Assembly (NCBI RefSeq): GCF_021729075.1
Contig: NZ_JAJSAQ010000002.1
Location: 124,001-188,000, forward strand
From: Microbulbifer guangxiensis
GTDB taxonomy: Bacteria; Pseudomonadota; Gammaproteobacteria; Pseudomonadales; Cellvibrionaceae
Direction: 5' to 3'
Length of the DNA: 64,000 bases
Under the pieces are notes generated by a model that was not told the DNA's origin, searched no databases, and saw nothing but the letters and a program-made list of their open reading frames with translations. Shown here piece after piece: positions 16,691 through 25,258 of this stretch (position 1 is its first letter; each line of letters starts with the position of its first letter). The position numbers and the translations under genes were made by a program.

Positions 16691-17186
16691 AAAAACTCCC
16701 CACCCCGGAGCAGTTTCCGCAATTGCATGCGTGTTTCATAAATCATCAGCTTGCCACATGTTACAGAAGACCGCGCTTGTGAGTGTTTCGCGCCTGACTG
16801 TACGCATGCCGCCCGACCAGGATTGCTGACGACATCATCGGCCGTCGAATACCAGCAGTTGACCGCAGCAACGCCAAGAAGAGCATGGATATGCTGGCTT
16901 CCTCGACAGGGGCTCTGATTAATCCACAACCAGCAGATTACCGTAGTTACTTTGGTGAAATAAGGCCTGAAGAGTGGTCCATCACCTCCCGCTCCAACTC
17001 GATGTAGCCACCAATGCGGTAAACCTGATATTCCTTGCCAGGGTTATCACTCCATTGTCGGATCCAGGATTCCGGACAGAGCGGATAGGGGAGCGTGCAA
17101 AAACCAGTATTCGACTTGTACACTCACTACATAATTTATAAAGGCGGCCGTCTGAAGCGGCGTATTCAAGATACACGGAATATGGC
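16691..17186. other. Intergenic region, 496 bp, no convincing gene
   Basis: Lies between the divergent dehalogenase-like and hydrolase genes. Reading frames here are short and show no family motif or usable ribosome site. An AT-rich stretch around 17116-17142 (TTGTAC, then TATAAA after 15 bases) is a weak promoter candidate for the hydrolase-kynU unit. Nothing else was recognised. Confidence 0.5.
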
Positions 17187-18098
17187 ATGGCAATACGACT
17201 GAACACCCATCAGCTGGCCGCGACCTGCTTACTGGCAACCTTGCTGCTGTCACCGGGAGCTGCTGCTCAACCAGGCACTTCAGCCCCCGTCTATGCTCCG
17301 GTCTCTGCCCAGCCCACCTACAGCGAGGCCACCGCGCTGGCCTATCAGCACTTTGATCATAAAATCAGCTACGGCAATGGCCCGAGCCAGTATGGTCTCC
17401 TTTGGCTCCCCAAAAACGAACCGACCGGAAAGAAACCGATGGTGGTGATGATACACGGGGGCTGCTGGCTCGAAGCCTACGACATCAGCCATACTTACCC
17501 TCTGGCAACAGCGCTCGCACATGAGGGCTACCCGGTGTGGAACCTGGAGTACCGCCGCACGGGCGCCGGTGGCGGAAGCTGGCCGGACAGCTACGAGGAC
17601 ATCCAGGCCGGGCTACAGAAAATTTCCAGCCTTTCAGAGTTCGGCCTTGTGCCCCGGGAAGTGGTATTGGTCGGACATTCCGCCGGAGGCCACCTGGCAC
17701 TGCTCGCAGCTGCCGACTGGCCGAAACTTTTCCCCGAGGGCATCCCCCACGCCTCTGCCATCGGCATGGCGGCGATCACCGATGTCGAGCACTATGCTCG
17801 GGGTGAGAATAGTTGCCAGCAGGCAACCACGCGTTTCATGGGCGGCACGCCCGACACAAGACCGGACGCCTACGCGGCGGCCAACCCGAATAGTCATACC
17901 ATTTCCATCCCCGTGACTCTGCTTCATGGTGATCAGGATCCCATCGTTCCCTTGAGCCAACTGGAGCTTTTCAATGGAACATACATTCAGAAGCAGGTAG
18001 TGCGTGGCGCGGCTCACTTCGACTGGATTCACCCCGGTACGCCGGCCTTCCAAACCCTGCTGCGGCAACTGGAAACAGGAACTTCAGGCAAGGGTTGA
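17187..18098 (+). CDS. Exported alpha/beta hydrolase, kynurenine-formamidase-like
   Basis: 303-aa esterase-fold protein with an N-terminal signal peptide (LLATLLLSPGAAAQ). The oxyanion-hole motif HGGCW is at 90-94, the nucleophile elbow GHSAGG with Ser165, the acid is Asp249 or Asp251 in HGDQDPIVP, and the base His277 in GAAHFDW. HGG plus GHSAGG is typical of arylformamidase/BD-FAE hydrolases. The gene lies 27 bp upstream of kynureninase in the same direction, which suggests N-formylkynurenine hydrolysis. The signal peptide is odd, because kynurenine formation is normally cytoplasmic; a different ester substrate is possible. Confidence 0.8.
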   Translation: MAIRLNTHQLAATCLLATLLLSPGAAAQPGTSAPVYAPVSAQPTYSEATALAYQHFDHKISYGNGPSQYGLLWLPKNEPTGKKPMVVMIHGGCWLEAYDISHTYPLATALAHEGYPVWNLEYRRTGAGGGSWPDSYEDIQAGLQKISSLSEFGLVPREVVLVGHSAGGHLALLAAADWPKLFPEGIPHASAIGMAAITDVEHYARGENSCQQATTRFMGGTPDTRPDAYAAANPNSHTISIPVTLLHGDQDPIVPLSQLELFNGTYIQKQVVRGAAHFDWIHPGTPAFQTLLRQLETGTSGKG

Positions 18099-18125
18099 AT
18101 AACAGCCCGACCGACGGAACCACTT

Positions 18126-19424
18126 ATGCGCTTGATCGATGTATTGATGCAACACGATGCTACCGGCCACTCTCCTCGGGTATCCGTGGATATGCTCCCC
18201 GATGCGGAAACACTGGATGCGGGAGATCCGCTGCGGGGCAAACGCACTGAATTCCAGTTACCTGCGGGAAGCATCTACCTGGACGGTAACTCCCTCGGCC
18301 CCATGCCGCTTGCCGCAGCCGAACGTGCCAAAGCAGTGGTTGGGCAGCAATGGGGTCAGGACCTGATTACCAGCTGGAACAAGCACGCCTGGATCGACCT
18401 GCCAGAATCCGTAGGCGAGAAGATCGCCCCCTTACTGGGTGCAGCACCGGGACAGGTGATCTGCTGTGACTCGATCTCCGTCAACCTGTTCAAGCTGCTG
18501 TGCGCCGCGCTGGCAATGAATCCGGGCCGCCACAAGGTACTGTCCCAGCAGGACAACTTTCCCACAGATCTCTACGTTTCCCAGGGTCTCCAGCAACTTC
18601 TGGGTGGGGAGCACTGTGAACTGGTCTCCGTAGAGGAAGATGAAATCGAGGCCGCGCTCTCAGAGGAGATAGCCGTCCTTCTGCTTACCCAGGTGAACTT
18701 CCGCAGCGGCTATGCCCACGATATTGAGCGGCTGACCAGGTTGGCCCACAAAAAAGGGATACTGGTCATCTGGGACCTGGCACACAGCACGGGAGTGATG
18801 CCACTGGAGCTGGATCACTGGCAAGTCGACTTCGCCGTTGGCTGTGGCTACAAATACCTGAACGGTGGGCCCGGGGCCCCGGCTTTCGTTTATGCCGCCA
18901 GACGCCACCATGAGAAATTGCAGCAGCCCCTGGCCGGCTGGATGGGCCATCACAACCCTTTCACATTCCTTCCCGAATACCAGCCTGCCAGTGGCATCAA
19001 ACGATTTCTCGTGGGAACACCCCCTATTCTCTCCATGAGTGTGCTCGATGCAGCGATGTCGGTCTTCGCAGATACAGATATTGCACAAATCCGGGCCAAA
19101 GCACTTGGACTGGCCGACTTCTTTGCCGTACGCGTCCTCACAAACCCGGCCCTGAGTTCGCTCGAACTGGTCACCCCGAAAGAGCACAAGCAACGAGGAT
19201 GCCAACTGGCGTTCACCCATGAACATGCCTATGCAATCTGCCAGGCACTCATCTCCGACGGCGTGATCGCCGACTTCCGCGCACCAAGCATCCTGCGCTT
19301 TGGGTTTTCGCCACTTTACCTCAGTTATAGGGATATTGAGATCGCCCTCGAGCGCTTGGCCAAAATCATGGAGTCAAAGCGCTACCTGGATGAGCGATTC
19401 AGTCAAAAAAATAAGGTCACATGA
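18126..19424 (+). CDS. kynU: Kynureninase
   Basis: PLP enzyme (432 aa) cleaving kynurenine to anthranilate and alanine, or 3-hydroxykynurenine to 3-hydroxyanthranilate. Family landmarks are LDAGDPLRG near the start, IYLDGNSLGPMP, the cofactor Asp in IWDLAHSTG, and the Schiff-base Lys243 in GCGYKYLNGGPGAPAF. The ATG at 18126 gives a slightly long N-terminus; the next in-frame ATG precedes LPDAETLDAGDP. It follows the formamidase-like hydrolase and probably shares its transcript. No tryptophan dioxygenase gene is present in the window, so the entry step must be elsewhere. Confidence 0.94.
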   Translation: MRLIDVLMQHDATGHSPRVSVDMLPDAETLDAGDPLRGKRTEFQLPAGSIYLDGNSLGPMPLAAAERAKAVVGQQWGQDLITSWNKHAWIDLPESVGEKIAPLLGAAPGQVICCDSISVNLFKLLCAALAMNPGRHKVLSQQDNFPTDLYVSQGLQQLLGGEHCELVSVEEDEIEAALSEEIAVLLLTQVNFRSGYAHDIERLTRLAHKKGILVIWDLAHSTGVMPLELDHWQVDFAVGCGYKYLNGGPGAPAFVYAARRHHEKLQQPLAGWMGHHNPFTFLPEYQPASGIKRFLVGTPPILSMSVLDAAMSVFADTDIAQIRAKALGLADFFAVRVLTNPALSSLELVTPKEHKQRGCQLAFTHEHAYAICQALISDGVIADFRAPSILRFGFSPLYLSYRDIEIALERLAKIMESKRYLDERFSQKNKVT

Positions 19425-19525
19425 ATTTGGGCTGCAATACTGATCAAAAATCATTCCGCGCACAGGCGGCAAATCACTGAATATCATAAAATTGGCTACC
19501 CACATACAACCCTCAGGCGCTGATC

Positions 19526-19544
19526 ATTGACCTTTGGAGTCAAT
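19526..19544. other. Short inverted repeat ATTGAC-N7-GTCAAT
   Basis: A 6+6 exact dyad lies in the AT-rich 263-bp gap between kynU and the next membrane-protein gene. It could be a regulator site, but a dyad of this size also occurs by chance. The rest of the gap shows no other feature. Confidence 0.25.
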
Positions 19545-19687
19545 AGTTAGTTGTTAATCGCGCCAAACTGTCGCCTGTCATTAATTACCTGACTCTCTTC
19601 ACCCGTTTACAAATAACGCTCATTGACTAATAAAGCCGGTGAACGTTAATTTCATCTCTCCAAATAAAAACCTATAGAGAGCACAAG

Positions 19688-20347
19688 ATGATCTGGGAAC
19701 CATTTGACCCATTCAGCTATTTCATCCATGTAGTGCTGGGATTTATTGCCTTTGCAGCAGGCATTGTTGCCCTTTCCACCAAGAAGGGGACAACGATTCA
19801 TATCCAGGCAGGGAAAATCTTTTCCTACTTGATTCTCATAGTGGCAATATCGACCATTGTCTTTTTATTTCATGAGTTTTTGCCACTTGTATTGGTGATG
19901 ATAGTCGCCACGTTCTATCTGGTTCCTAGTGGTATCAACGCGATCGGAAATAATGCAAAGCACGCACTATTGTGGGACAAGCTGCTGACCCTGATCCCCC
20001 TGCTCCTGTTTATATTTACCGCTATGCAATTTGTCCGATTCCTATCGATCGAGGGAGCACCCATCGCAGGGCCGTTCCTTTTAGCATCCACGTTTGGATT
20101 CATCCTGTACCAGGATCTTGCTCTGTGGAAAACCCGGGACCGCGAAAGGTTCTACTGGGTTCGCCGACATATGATCCGCATGATTCTGGCATTTACCTTT
20201 GCAGCGATGGCTGTAGTCAGGCTGGGGATTGATTTTGGTCTGACATTGGAGCAGACGGTGATCTATCCCCTGCTGATCGCCTGGGTATGTATTGCCTACT
20301 GTTATAAAAAGTACTCGCCAGCAAACATGGAAGTCGCAAGCGCCTGA
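19688..20347 (+). CDS. Integral membrane protein, DUF2306-like
   Basis: 219-aa protein with about seven hydrophobic helices and short loops. An N-terminal HVVLGFIAFAAGIVAL helix is followed by GTTIHIQAGKIF, with a His before the second helix, and later FYWVRRHMIRMILAF. His residues at helix ends resemble the DUF2306 (predicted heme-like membrane) group, but this is a loose match. Base composition is noticeably more AT-rich than neighbouring housekeeping genes, hinting at transfer. ATAGAGAG lies shortly upstream of the start. Function unknown. Confidence 0.7.
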   Translation: MIWEPFDPFSYFIHVVLGFIAFAAGIVALSTKKGTTIHIQAGKIFSYLILIVAISTIVFLFHEFLPLVLVMIVATFYLVPSGINAIGNNAKHALLWDKLLTLIPLLLFIFTAMQFVRFLSIEGAPIAGPFLLASTFGFILYQDLALWKTRDRERFYWVRRHMIRMILAFTFAAMAVVRLGIDFGLTLEQTVIYPLLIAWVCIAYCYKKYSPANMEVASA

Positions 20348-20623
20348 TATCACAGCCTTTTGGACGTAACTGGATAGCGCTCTGTGCTTGTGCCCTGCAG
20401 AGTCGCTCTCCAGAATCATCTGGATACTCCGGTTACTTTCCAGTCATCAATGGGGAAATGGCATGGCTGTAGCGCAGGATATCAGCCATTTACTGGTAGC
20501 CCATAAAGGCATCTGAGGCCTGGCGTGATTTTTTCCATCGGGCTGCCCTGACAACTTACGGCCAGTCCCCAACATCTATACTCCGCATTTATCACATTTC
20601 CCATTCGCGAGGGCGATACCATC

Positions 20624-20800
20624 ATGGAAGGAATCCTCGGCGTCCTGATTTTCATTGCGGACATCTACGCCATCATCAAGATCCTGCAAAGCTCCGCTTC
20701 CGGACTCAAGAAGCTGATCTGGGTTCTGATCGTACTGCTACTTCCGGTTATTGGCCTGATTGCCTGGTTCTTTGCAGGCCCTGGAAGAGAGGGCCGCTGA
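20624..20800 (+). CDS. Small PLDc_N-type membrane protein, 58 aa
   Basis: A short gene with a good layout: two hydrophobic helices (MEGILGVLIFIADIYAII and LIWVLIVLLLPVIGLIAWFF) separated by a polar SSASGLKK turn. The pattern of helix, basic turn, xxxWxxxVLxLPxxGxxxWF matches the phospholipase D N-terminal (PLDc_N) small-protein family, in which single two-helix proteins are common. GAGGGCG lies upstream of the ATG. Its role is unknown. It is the second of three membrane-protein genes in the same direction. Confidence 0.75.
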   Translation: MEGILGVLIFIADIYAIIKILQSSASGLKKLIWVLIVLLLPVIGLIAWFFAGPGREGR

Positions 20801-20864
20801 ACGCAGCAACGTGCTCACTGCGCGACCAATGGAAAGTGAATTACGCGTCTGTTCATAGGCATCT

Positions 20865-21443
20865 ATGAAGCAGACGCCACCATCTGAAAGACAATTGGGG
20901 GAAAGCCGCAAGCGCCAGATTCTGGCCTGGGAGCTGATCGGCGCCCTATGGATTCTGGTCGCGGGAGGGCTGCTGCACTTCGCATTTGACTGGGGAGGAC
21001 GATGGAGAGCGATTGCTGCGTTCGTTCCCGTCAATGAGAGTGTTTGGGAACACCTGAAAATGCTGTTCTGGCCGGGTCTCCTGTTTGCCATGTGGCAGTT
21101 GCGGTTTACCCCGGTCGACCTGCGTCAATTCCTTACCGCAAAGTGCCTCAGCCTGAGTGCCATGCCCCTGATATTAATCACGCTGTTTTATACTTATACA
21201 GCAATCCTGAATGATAATTATCTGGCGCTCGATATCCTCTGTTTCATGATTGCAACTGCCATCGGGCAATGGATGAGTTACTCGCTGCTCATACGCCATT
21301 CTGAAGCGCGCGTCTGGCGCGTGCCGGGGCTTGTAGGCATGGTATTCTTCCTGTTCGCTTTCTCCCTTTTCACCTTTTTCCCTCCCCACCTCCCGCTGTT
21401 TGAACATCAACAAACCGGGCAATACGGCATCATTCCTGAATAA
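20865..21443 (+). CDS. Integral membrane protein, DUF6512-like
   Basis: 192 aa with five to six hydrophobic helices. The conserved segment PVNESVWEHLKMLFWP following the first helix is the signature I associate with the DUF6512 family, found in many Firmicutes and Proteobacteria without known function. The first 20 residues are polar and basic (cytoplasmic side). No enzyme motif is visible. It ends a run of three small membrane-protein genes of lower GC; a common transcript is possible because gaps are short to moderate. Confidence 0.75.
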   Translation: MKQTPPSERQLGESRKRQILAWELIGALWILVAGGLLHFAFDWGGRWRAIAAFVPVNESVWEHLKMLFWPGLLFAMWQLRFTPVDLRQFLTAKCLSLSAMPLILITLFYTYTAILNDNYLALDILCFMIATAIGQWMSYSLLIRHSEARVWRVPGLVGMVFFLFAFSLFTFFPPHLPLFEHQQTGQYGIIPE

Positions 21444-21749
21444 ACGCCCCCTGAACGGCACTTACCTTACCCCAGGCTCCGGGCCCGCGATCAGTCGCTA
21501 TGACGTATAGCGGCCAGCCCTATTCTGTCCGGATCTCTGTCGCGCCAACCATGAACTGCTTCCTGGCTGTTCAGTAAATATTCAGGTAAACATTGTACTG
21601 TGGTTCCAATTTTCTACAGGACTGGTGGCCATCACACGCTGCGATGAGGCCCTGTGATCCCATCATTCCACTATTTCGCCGAACAGGCCGGTAACTGCAG
21701 TTCTGCCGAGCCACCTGTGGCCAGCCGGACATCCCGGAGGGAAGTTCAT
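21444..21749. other. Intergenic region, 306 bp
   Basis: Leader of the NlpC/P60 lipoprotein gene. An AT-rich patch around 21565-21600 could hold its promoter, but no clear -35/-10 pair was found. An in-frame ATG at 21654 precedes the chosen start without a ribosome site. No gene or repeat seen. Confidence 0.4.
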
Positions 21750-22295
21750 ATGGATAAAAAACTGTTGCCCACCTTCCTTCTGACGGCCATGGCCACCGGC
21801 TGTAGCCTTGCACCCTACCAGGGAGCCCCCGTCGAGGAGATTTCCCCGCAGTCGCCGGCCAAAGGGGGAGCGCTGCATCTGATGCCACCCGATGGTCAAC
21901 AACTGAAACAGAAGCTCTATTCACAGCACCGGGAGTGGAAGGGCATCCCTTATCGGCTGGGCGGCCTCAGCAAGCGCGGGATCGATTGCTCCGGCCTGGT
22001 ATATACCACCTACCGCGACCAACTCGGCATTGAGCTGCCCCGCACCACTGAATACCAGGCCCAGGTTGGCACGGCCATCCGGCGCACCGACCTCCGCCCC
22101 GGTGACCTTGTGTTCTTCAAGACAGGTCATAAAGTCCGACATGTGGGCATCTACCTGGAGGGCGGCAAATTCTTCCATGCTTCCACCTCGAGGGGCGTCA
22201 CCATTTCAAGGCTCGATGGCTATTACTGGCGCGATCGCTACTGGCAGGCACGTCGCGTCGATCTGGATACCGAAGGTCTTGCCATGGGCAAATAG
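21750..22295 (+). CDS. NlpC/P60-family lipoprotein endopeptidase (MepS/NlpC-like)
   Basis: Outer-membrane lipoprotein of 181 aa predicted to cut peptidoglycan cross-links or stem peptides. The signal ends in a lipobox ATGC (LLTAMATGCS). The NlpC/P60 domain (about residues 55-170) has the catalytic Cys in RGIDCSGLVY, the His in HVGIYLEGGKFFHAS, and the ELPRTT segment typical of MepS/NlpC. The ATG at 21750 is supported by CCCGGAGGG eight bases upstream. Length and architecture equal E. coli NlpC/MepS. Monocistronic as far as visible. Confidence 0.92.
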   Translation: MDKKLLPTFLLTAMATGCSLAPYQGAPVEEISPQSPAKGGALHLMPPDGQQLKQKLYSQHREWKGIPYRLGGLSKRGIDCSGLVYTTYRDQLGIELPRTTEYQAQVGTAIRRTDLRPGDLVFFKTGHKVRHVGIYLEGGKFFHASTSRGVTISRLDGYYWRDRYWQARRVDLDTEGLAMGK

Positions 22296-22385
22296 GGCTG
22301 CCATACAGGAACCGATGGGGTAAGCTTGAACAGTCAGAACCGGGGATCCCCGAGCTTATCGCTGCAGCCAATGAAAGAATCACAC

Positions 22386-22772
22386 ATGGATAAAGAAGAA
22401 CTTGAGGCAATCCTGGGCCTCAGTTGCGAAGACCGATACGACTACTTCCTCGATCTGGTCGGGGAAGAAAGAGAAGTCTGGATCCTGATCAACAGTGAAG
22501 AGCACTTCCTGAAGCTTCACTCCGATGAAAAGGGTGCCCCCGACTATCTTCCTGTCTGGCCCTCGTCCGAGTTTGCCACCACCTATGCCAGCGATGACGC
22601 CGACCTCACTCCGAAGAGCATTGCCCTGCCCCAGTTCCTGAAGAAATGGCTTCCGGGCCTGGATCAGGACGGTATCGATGTCGGCGTATTCCCCGGCTCG
22701 GATGACAGTGTCTGGATCATGGAAGCACGGGAGCTGGAGAAGGATCTGCGGGAGGAGCTCTCCCGCTTTTGA
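22386..22772 (+). CDS. DUF2750 protein
   Basis: Small acidic cytoplasmic protein of 128 aa. The pattern of an N-terminal helix (MDKEELEAILGLSCEDRYDYF), then VWILINSEEHFLK, PVWPSSEFA and VGVFPG matches the DUF2750 family, which has no known function. The start at 22386 follows the family beginning; ATG at 22371 is an alternative. It ends 38 bp from the convergent DUF305 gene. Nothing in the neighbourhood suggests a role. Confidence 0.8.
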   Translation: MDKEELEAILGLSCEDRYDYFLDLVGEEREVWILINSEEHFLKLHSDEKGAPDYLPVWPSSEFATTYASDDADLTPKSIALPQFLKKWLPGLDQDGIDVGVFPGSDDSVWIMEARELEKDLREELSRF

Positions 22773-22802
22773 CAGCTTAGCAGTTAAAGTAACCTGCCTA
22801 AT

Positions 22803-22823
22803 GGACCTGCTTAACGCAGGTCC
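22803..22823. terminator. Hairpin between convergent genes, overlapping the stop of the DUF305 gene
   Basis: GGACCTGC-TTAAC-GCAGGTCC is an exact 8-bp stem with a five-base loop. The loop and one arm include the stop codon and last codons of the minus-strand gene. There is no T-run on either side, so it may mark transcript 3' ends rather than act as a classical terminator. Confidence 0.4.
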
Positions 22824-25258
22824 CTGGCAATCTCCTTCAGGGATTCGGTAAATGCCCTGGTCATTTCCTCCACTTCATCATTCTCGTTGTTCACGTTAGC
22901 CAGTGAAGCGAGTATGACCAGCCTTCCGGCCACCTTCTCGTCCTTGGCGCGCTGGGCCAGCAGTGAACCCGAGCTATCCAGCGCCTGATACATCTCCGCC
23001 GCCATGGGCTCGGGTATCGCCCCCCGGCGTGTCAGTTGATCCAGATAGGCTTTGGCCACTACCGGCTTTGACGGCCAACTGACGCGAAACTGTTGCTGCG
23101 GGTTAAAGACATCGCCCATATCCGCCACTTCTGCCGCGCCCACCTCATTGGCGGTCAGGTACTGGCTCGGCTGAAGAGTAAAGACATCAATGCCACGAGC
23201 GATCTCGGTGCCGTAGATCTTGCCGTTGTACCAGTAGACTGACCAGTAACCGCCTAATGTCATGTGTTCTTCGTCGATTGGGCCCCGGTCGAAGTAACCG
23301 ATCTCCACCGGGTTGGCGGAATCAGTGAAATCTATCAGCGACAGGCCGCCCTGATACCAGGCCTGTACAAAAACATCACGGCCAGGTACCGGCACGATGG
23401 AGCCGTTGTGCGCCACACAGTTTTCCTGGTCGCTCTGGGGTGCCGACAGTTTGTAGTGACTCTTGAACTCGAGCTTGCCATCAACGATGTCATAAATGGC
23501 ATTAGCGCCCCAGTTCAGGGGGTCCTGAGCCCGACAACGGGGACGACCACCACCGCCCCACTCATCTGTAAAGATCACCTTGGTGCCATCATTATTGAAC
23601 GTAGCAGAGTGCCAGTAGGCGAATCCGCTGTCCTTCACCGCGTCAATGCGTTTAGGTTTGAGGGGATCGGAGATATCGAACAGGATGCCATTGCCCGAGC
23701 AGGCTCCGGCTGCAATCTTGCGCTCAGGAAATACGGTAATATCGTGACAGTGATCAGTACGGTAGGTTTCCTGAGTATCATCACCATGGTCTCCGCCACG
23801 CCAGAGCCCTGCCATAGCTCCACTCTCTGTATCTGCGAAGACTGCGGGACTATCGACTATGCGCGACTTTGAGGGATCACCCACCGGAATTTCAATGACG
23901 TCGATACGAAATAGCGCAGTACGGCTATCACCCGGTGTGTTGTCCACACAGGAAGGCATTTCCTCTTCTTCGCGAATGGAGCCGATACCCGAGTTATAGA
24001 CAATGATCTTCCCATCCTTGCCAGGTCCAGAAACCACAGAGTGGGTGTGGGATCCACGGCATGTCTGCACTGCCCCTACCTGCACAGGTCGCTGCAAGTC
24101 ACTGATGTCGAATATCCGCAAGCCCCTGAAACGTTCAGGGCTGGCATCCTCGCTCACACCCTGCAAGCCGCAATCAAGTCGAGCCCGTGTTTGCTCGACG
24201 GACATGATCAACAAGTCACCGACTATAGATACATCACCTTGTCCACCCGGGCAAACCACCGAACTGATATGCTTTGGCATGCTCGCATTCTGGAGTTTGT
24301 AGATATTGAAGCCGTGGTAGCTACCGGCAACCATCACGTCATCAAAGAAAGCAATATCTGTATTGGCAAAATCCATAAATGGATAGCGCGTCCACTCCTC
24401 TTTCTTTTTTTCTTTTTCCTCTTCGGACTCACCTTCAACTTTCTTTTCTTCGCCCTTTTCCGGCATTTCAGGCGGTAACCCGGCTATATTCTCTGGATCG
24501 TAGAAGCCCGCTGGCTTTGGCAGCAACCCTTCATGATTCAGGTTGAATATTGCCTCTCCTGCATCATGGTAGCCGGCGGCCAGTCCCGCACGAGGATCAT
24601 CTGACAACCCTGCGAGCAATTTGCTCATCCGCTCTACTTCGGCCGTCTGATCGTTGGTAATATCTGAGGTAAACTCGAATAAAACAGGATCATAAGCAGA
24701 ACCAGGTTTTTCCTGAAGATCCTCGACCATCTTAACTGCGCCCTCGTGATGGGCGATCATCAGCTCCAAAAACATACGATCAAAGTCCTTGGCTTTGGAG
24801 CCTGCCAGGGCTTTCATCTGTTCCGGCGTCGCCATTCCGGCCATCTTGTGGTCAGTCTGCATGTGGTGATGATGTTTCGGATCGGGAACTGTTTCACCCC
24901 GCTCCTCCAACCACTCCTGCATGAACTGGATTTCATCTTCCTGTGATGCGTCAATTCGACCGGCCAGATCAACGATCTCAGGGTTATTTGTCCGCTCCCG
25001 GACAAGCTCTGCCATCTGCAGGGCCTGATGATGGTGGGGGATCATATCCTGCATGAACCGAACGTCGTATGGCGAATAGCTGGAAACCGCTATCTTGATC
25101 GCATCCTCCGCGCTCAGCTCCTTTACAGGCTCCCCCGGAGAACCGGGGTGTATTATTTTCACTTCATCAGCTCGGGCAGAGACAGGCCCGGTTACAAGGC
25201 AGGTGACAATGGCCGTTTTGGCGATAAAGAGACAGGTAAATCCCCGAGACTCGATCAT
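22811..25258 (-). CDS. Exported tandem-DUF305 / LVIVD beta-propeller fusion protein
   Basis: 815 aa with a signal peptide (cleavage near VSARA). Residues about 50-240 contain two DUF305-type helical units, one with MIPHHHQALQMAEL (His75-77), the other with MIAHHEGAVKMVEDL (His170-171), plus a His cluster (HHHH near 130). DUF305 proteins are four-helix, ferritin-like and often occur in copper contexts. A Glu/Lys-rich linker (about 265-285) leads to a propeller region (about 290-745) with LVIVD-like blades such as GLRIFDISD and GILFDISDPLKP. The C-terminal helical 70 residues are unassigned. Likely periplasmic; metal binding is inference. GGAGGG precedes the start. Confidence 0.8.
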   Translation of the reverse strand: MIESRGFTCLFIAKTAIVTCLVTGPVSARADEVKIIHPGSPGEPVKELSAEDAIKIAVSSYSPYDVRFMQDMIPHHHQALQMAELVRERTNNPEIVDLAGRIDASQEDEIQFMQEWLEERGETVPDPKHHHHMQTDHKMAGMATPEQMKALAGSKAKDFDRMFLELMIAHHEGAVKMVEDLQEKPGSAYDPVLFEFTSDITNDQTAEVERMSKLLAGLSDDPRAGLAAGYHDAGEAIFNLNHEGLLPKPAGFYDPENIAGLPPEMPEKGEEKKVEGESEEEKEKKKEEWTRYPFMDFANTDIAFFDDVMVAGSYHGFNIYKLQNASMPKHISSVVCPGGQGDVSIVGDLLIMSVEQTRARLDCGLQGVSEDASPERFRGLRIFDISDLQRPVQVGAVQTCRGSHTHSVVSGPGKDGKIIVYNSGIGSIREEEEMPSCVDNTPGDSRTALFRIDVIEIPVGDPSKSRIVDSPAVFADTESGAMAGLWRGGDHGDDTQETYRTDHCHDITVFPERKIAAGACSGNGILFDISDPLKPKRIDAVKDSGFAYWHSATFNNDGTKVIFTDEWGGGGRPRCRAQDPLNWGANAIYDIVDGKLEFKSHYKLSAPQSDQENCVAHNGSIVPVPGRDVFVQAWYQGGLSLIDFTDSANPVEIGYFDRGPIDEEHMTLGGYWSVYWYNGKIYGTEIARGIDVFTLQPSQYLTANEVGAAEVADMGDVFNPQQQFRVSWPSKPVVAKAYLDQLTRRGAIPEPMAAEMYQALDSSGSLLAQRAKDEKVAGRLVILASLANVNNENDEVEEMTRAFTESLKEIARDLR

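Noticed and set aside
16687-16929. 80-codon minus-strand frame upstream of the dehalogenase-like gene
   Set aside because: No recognisable motif or ribosome site; composition like non-coding leader.
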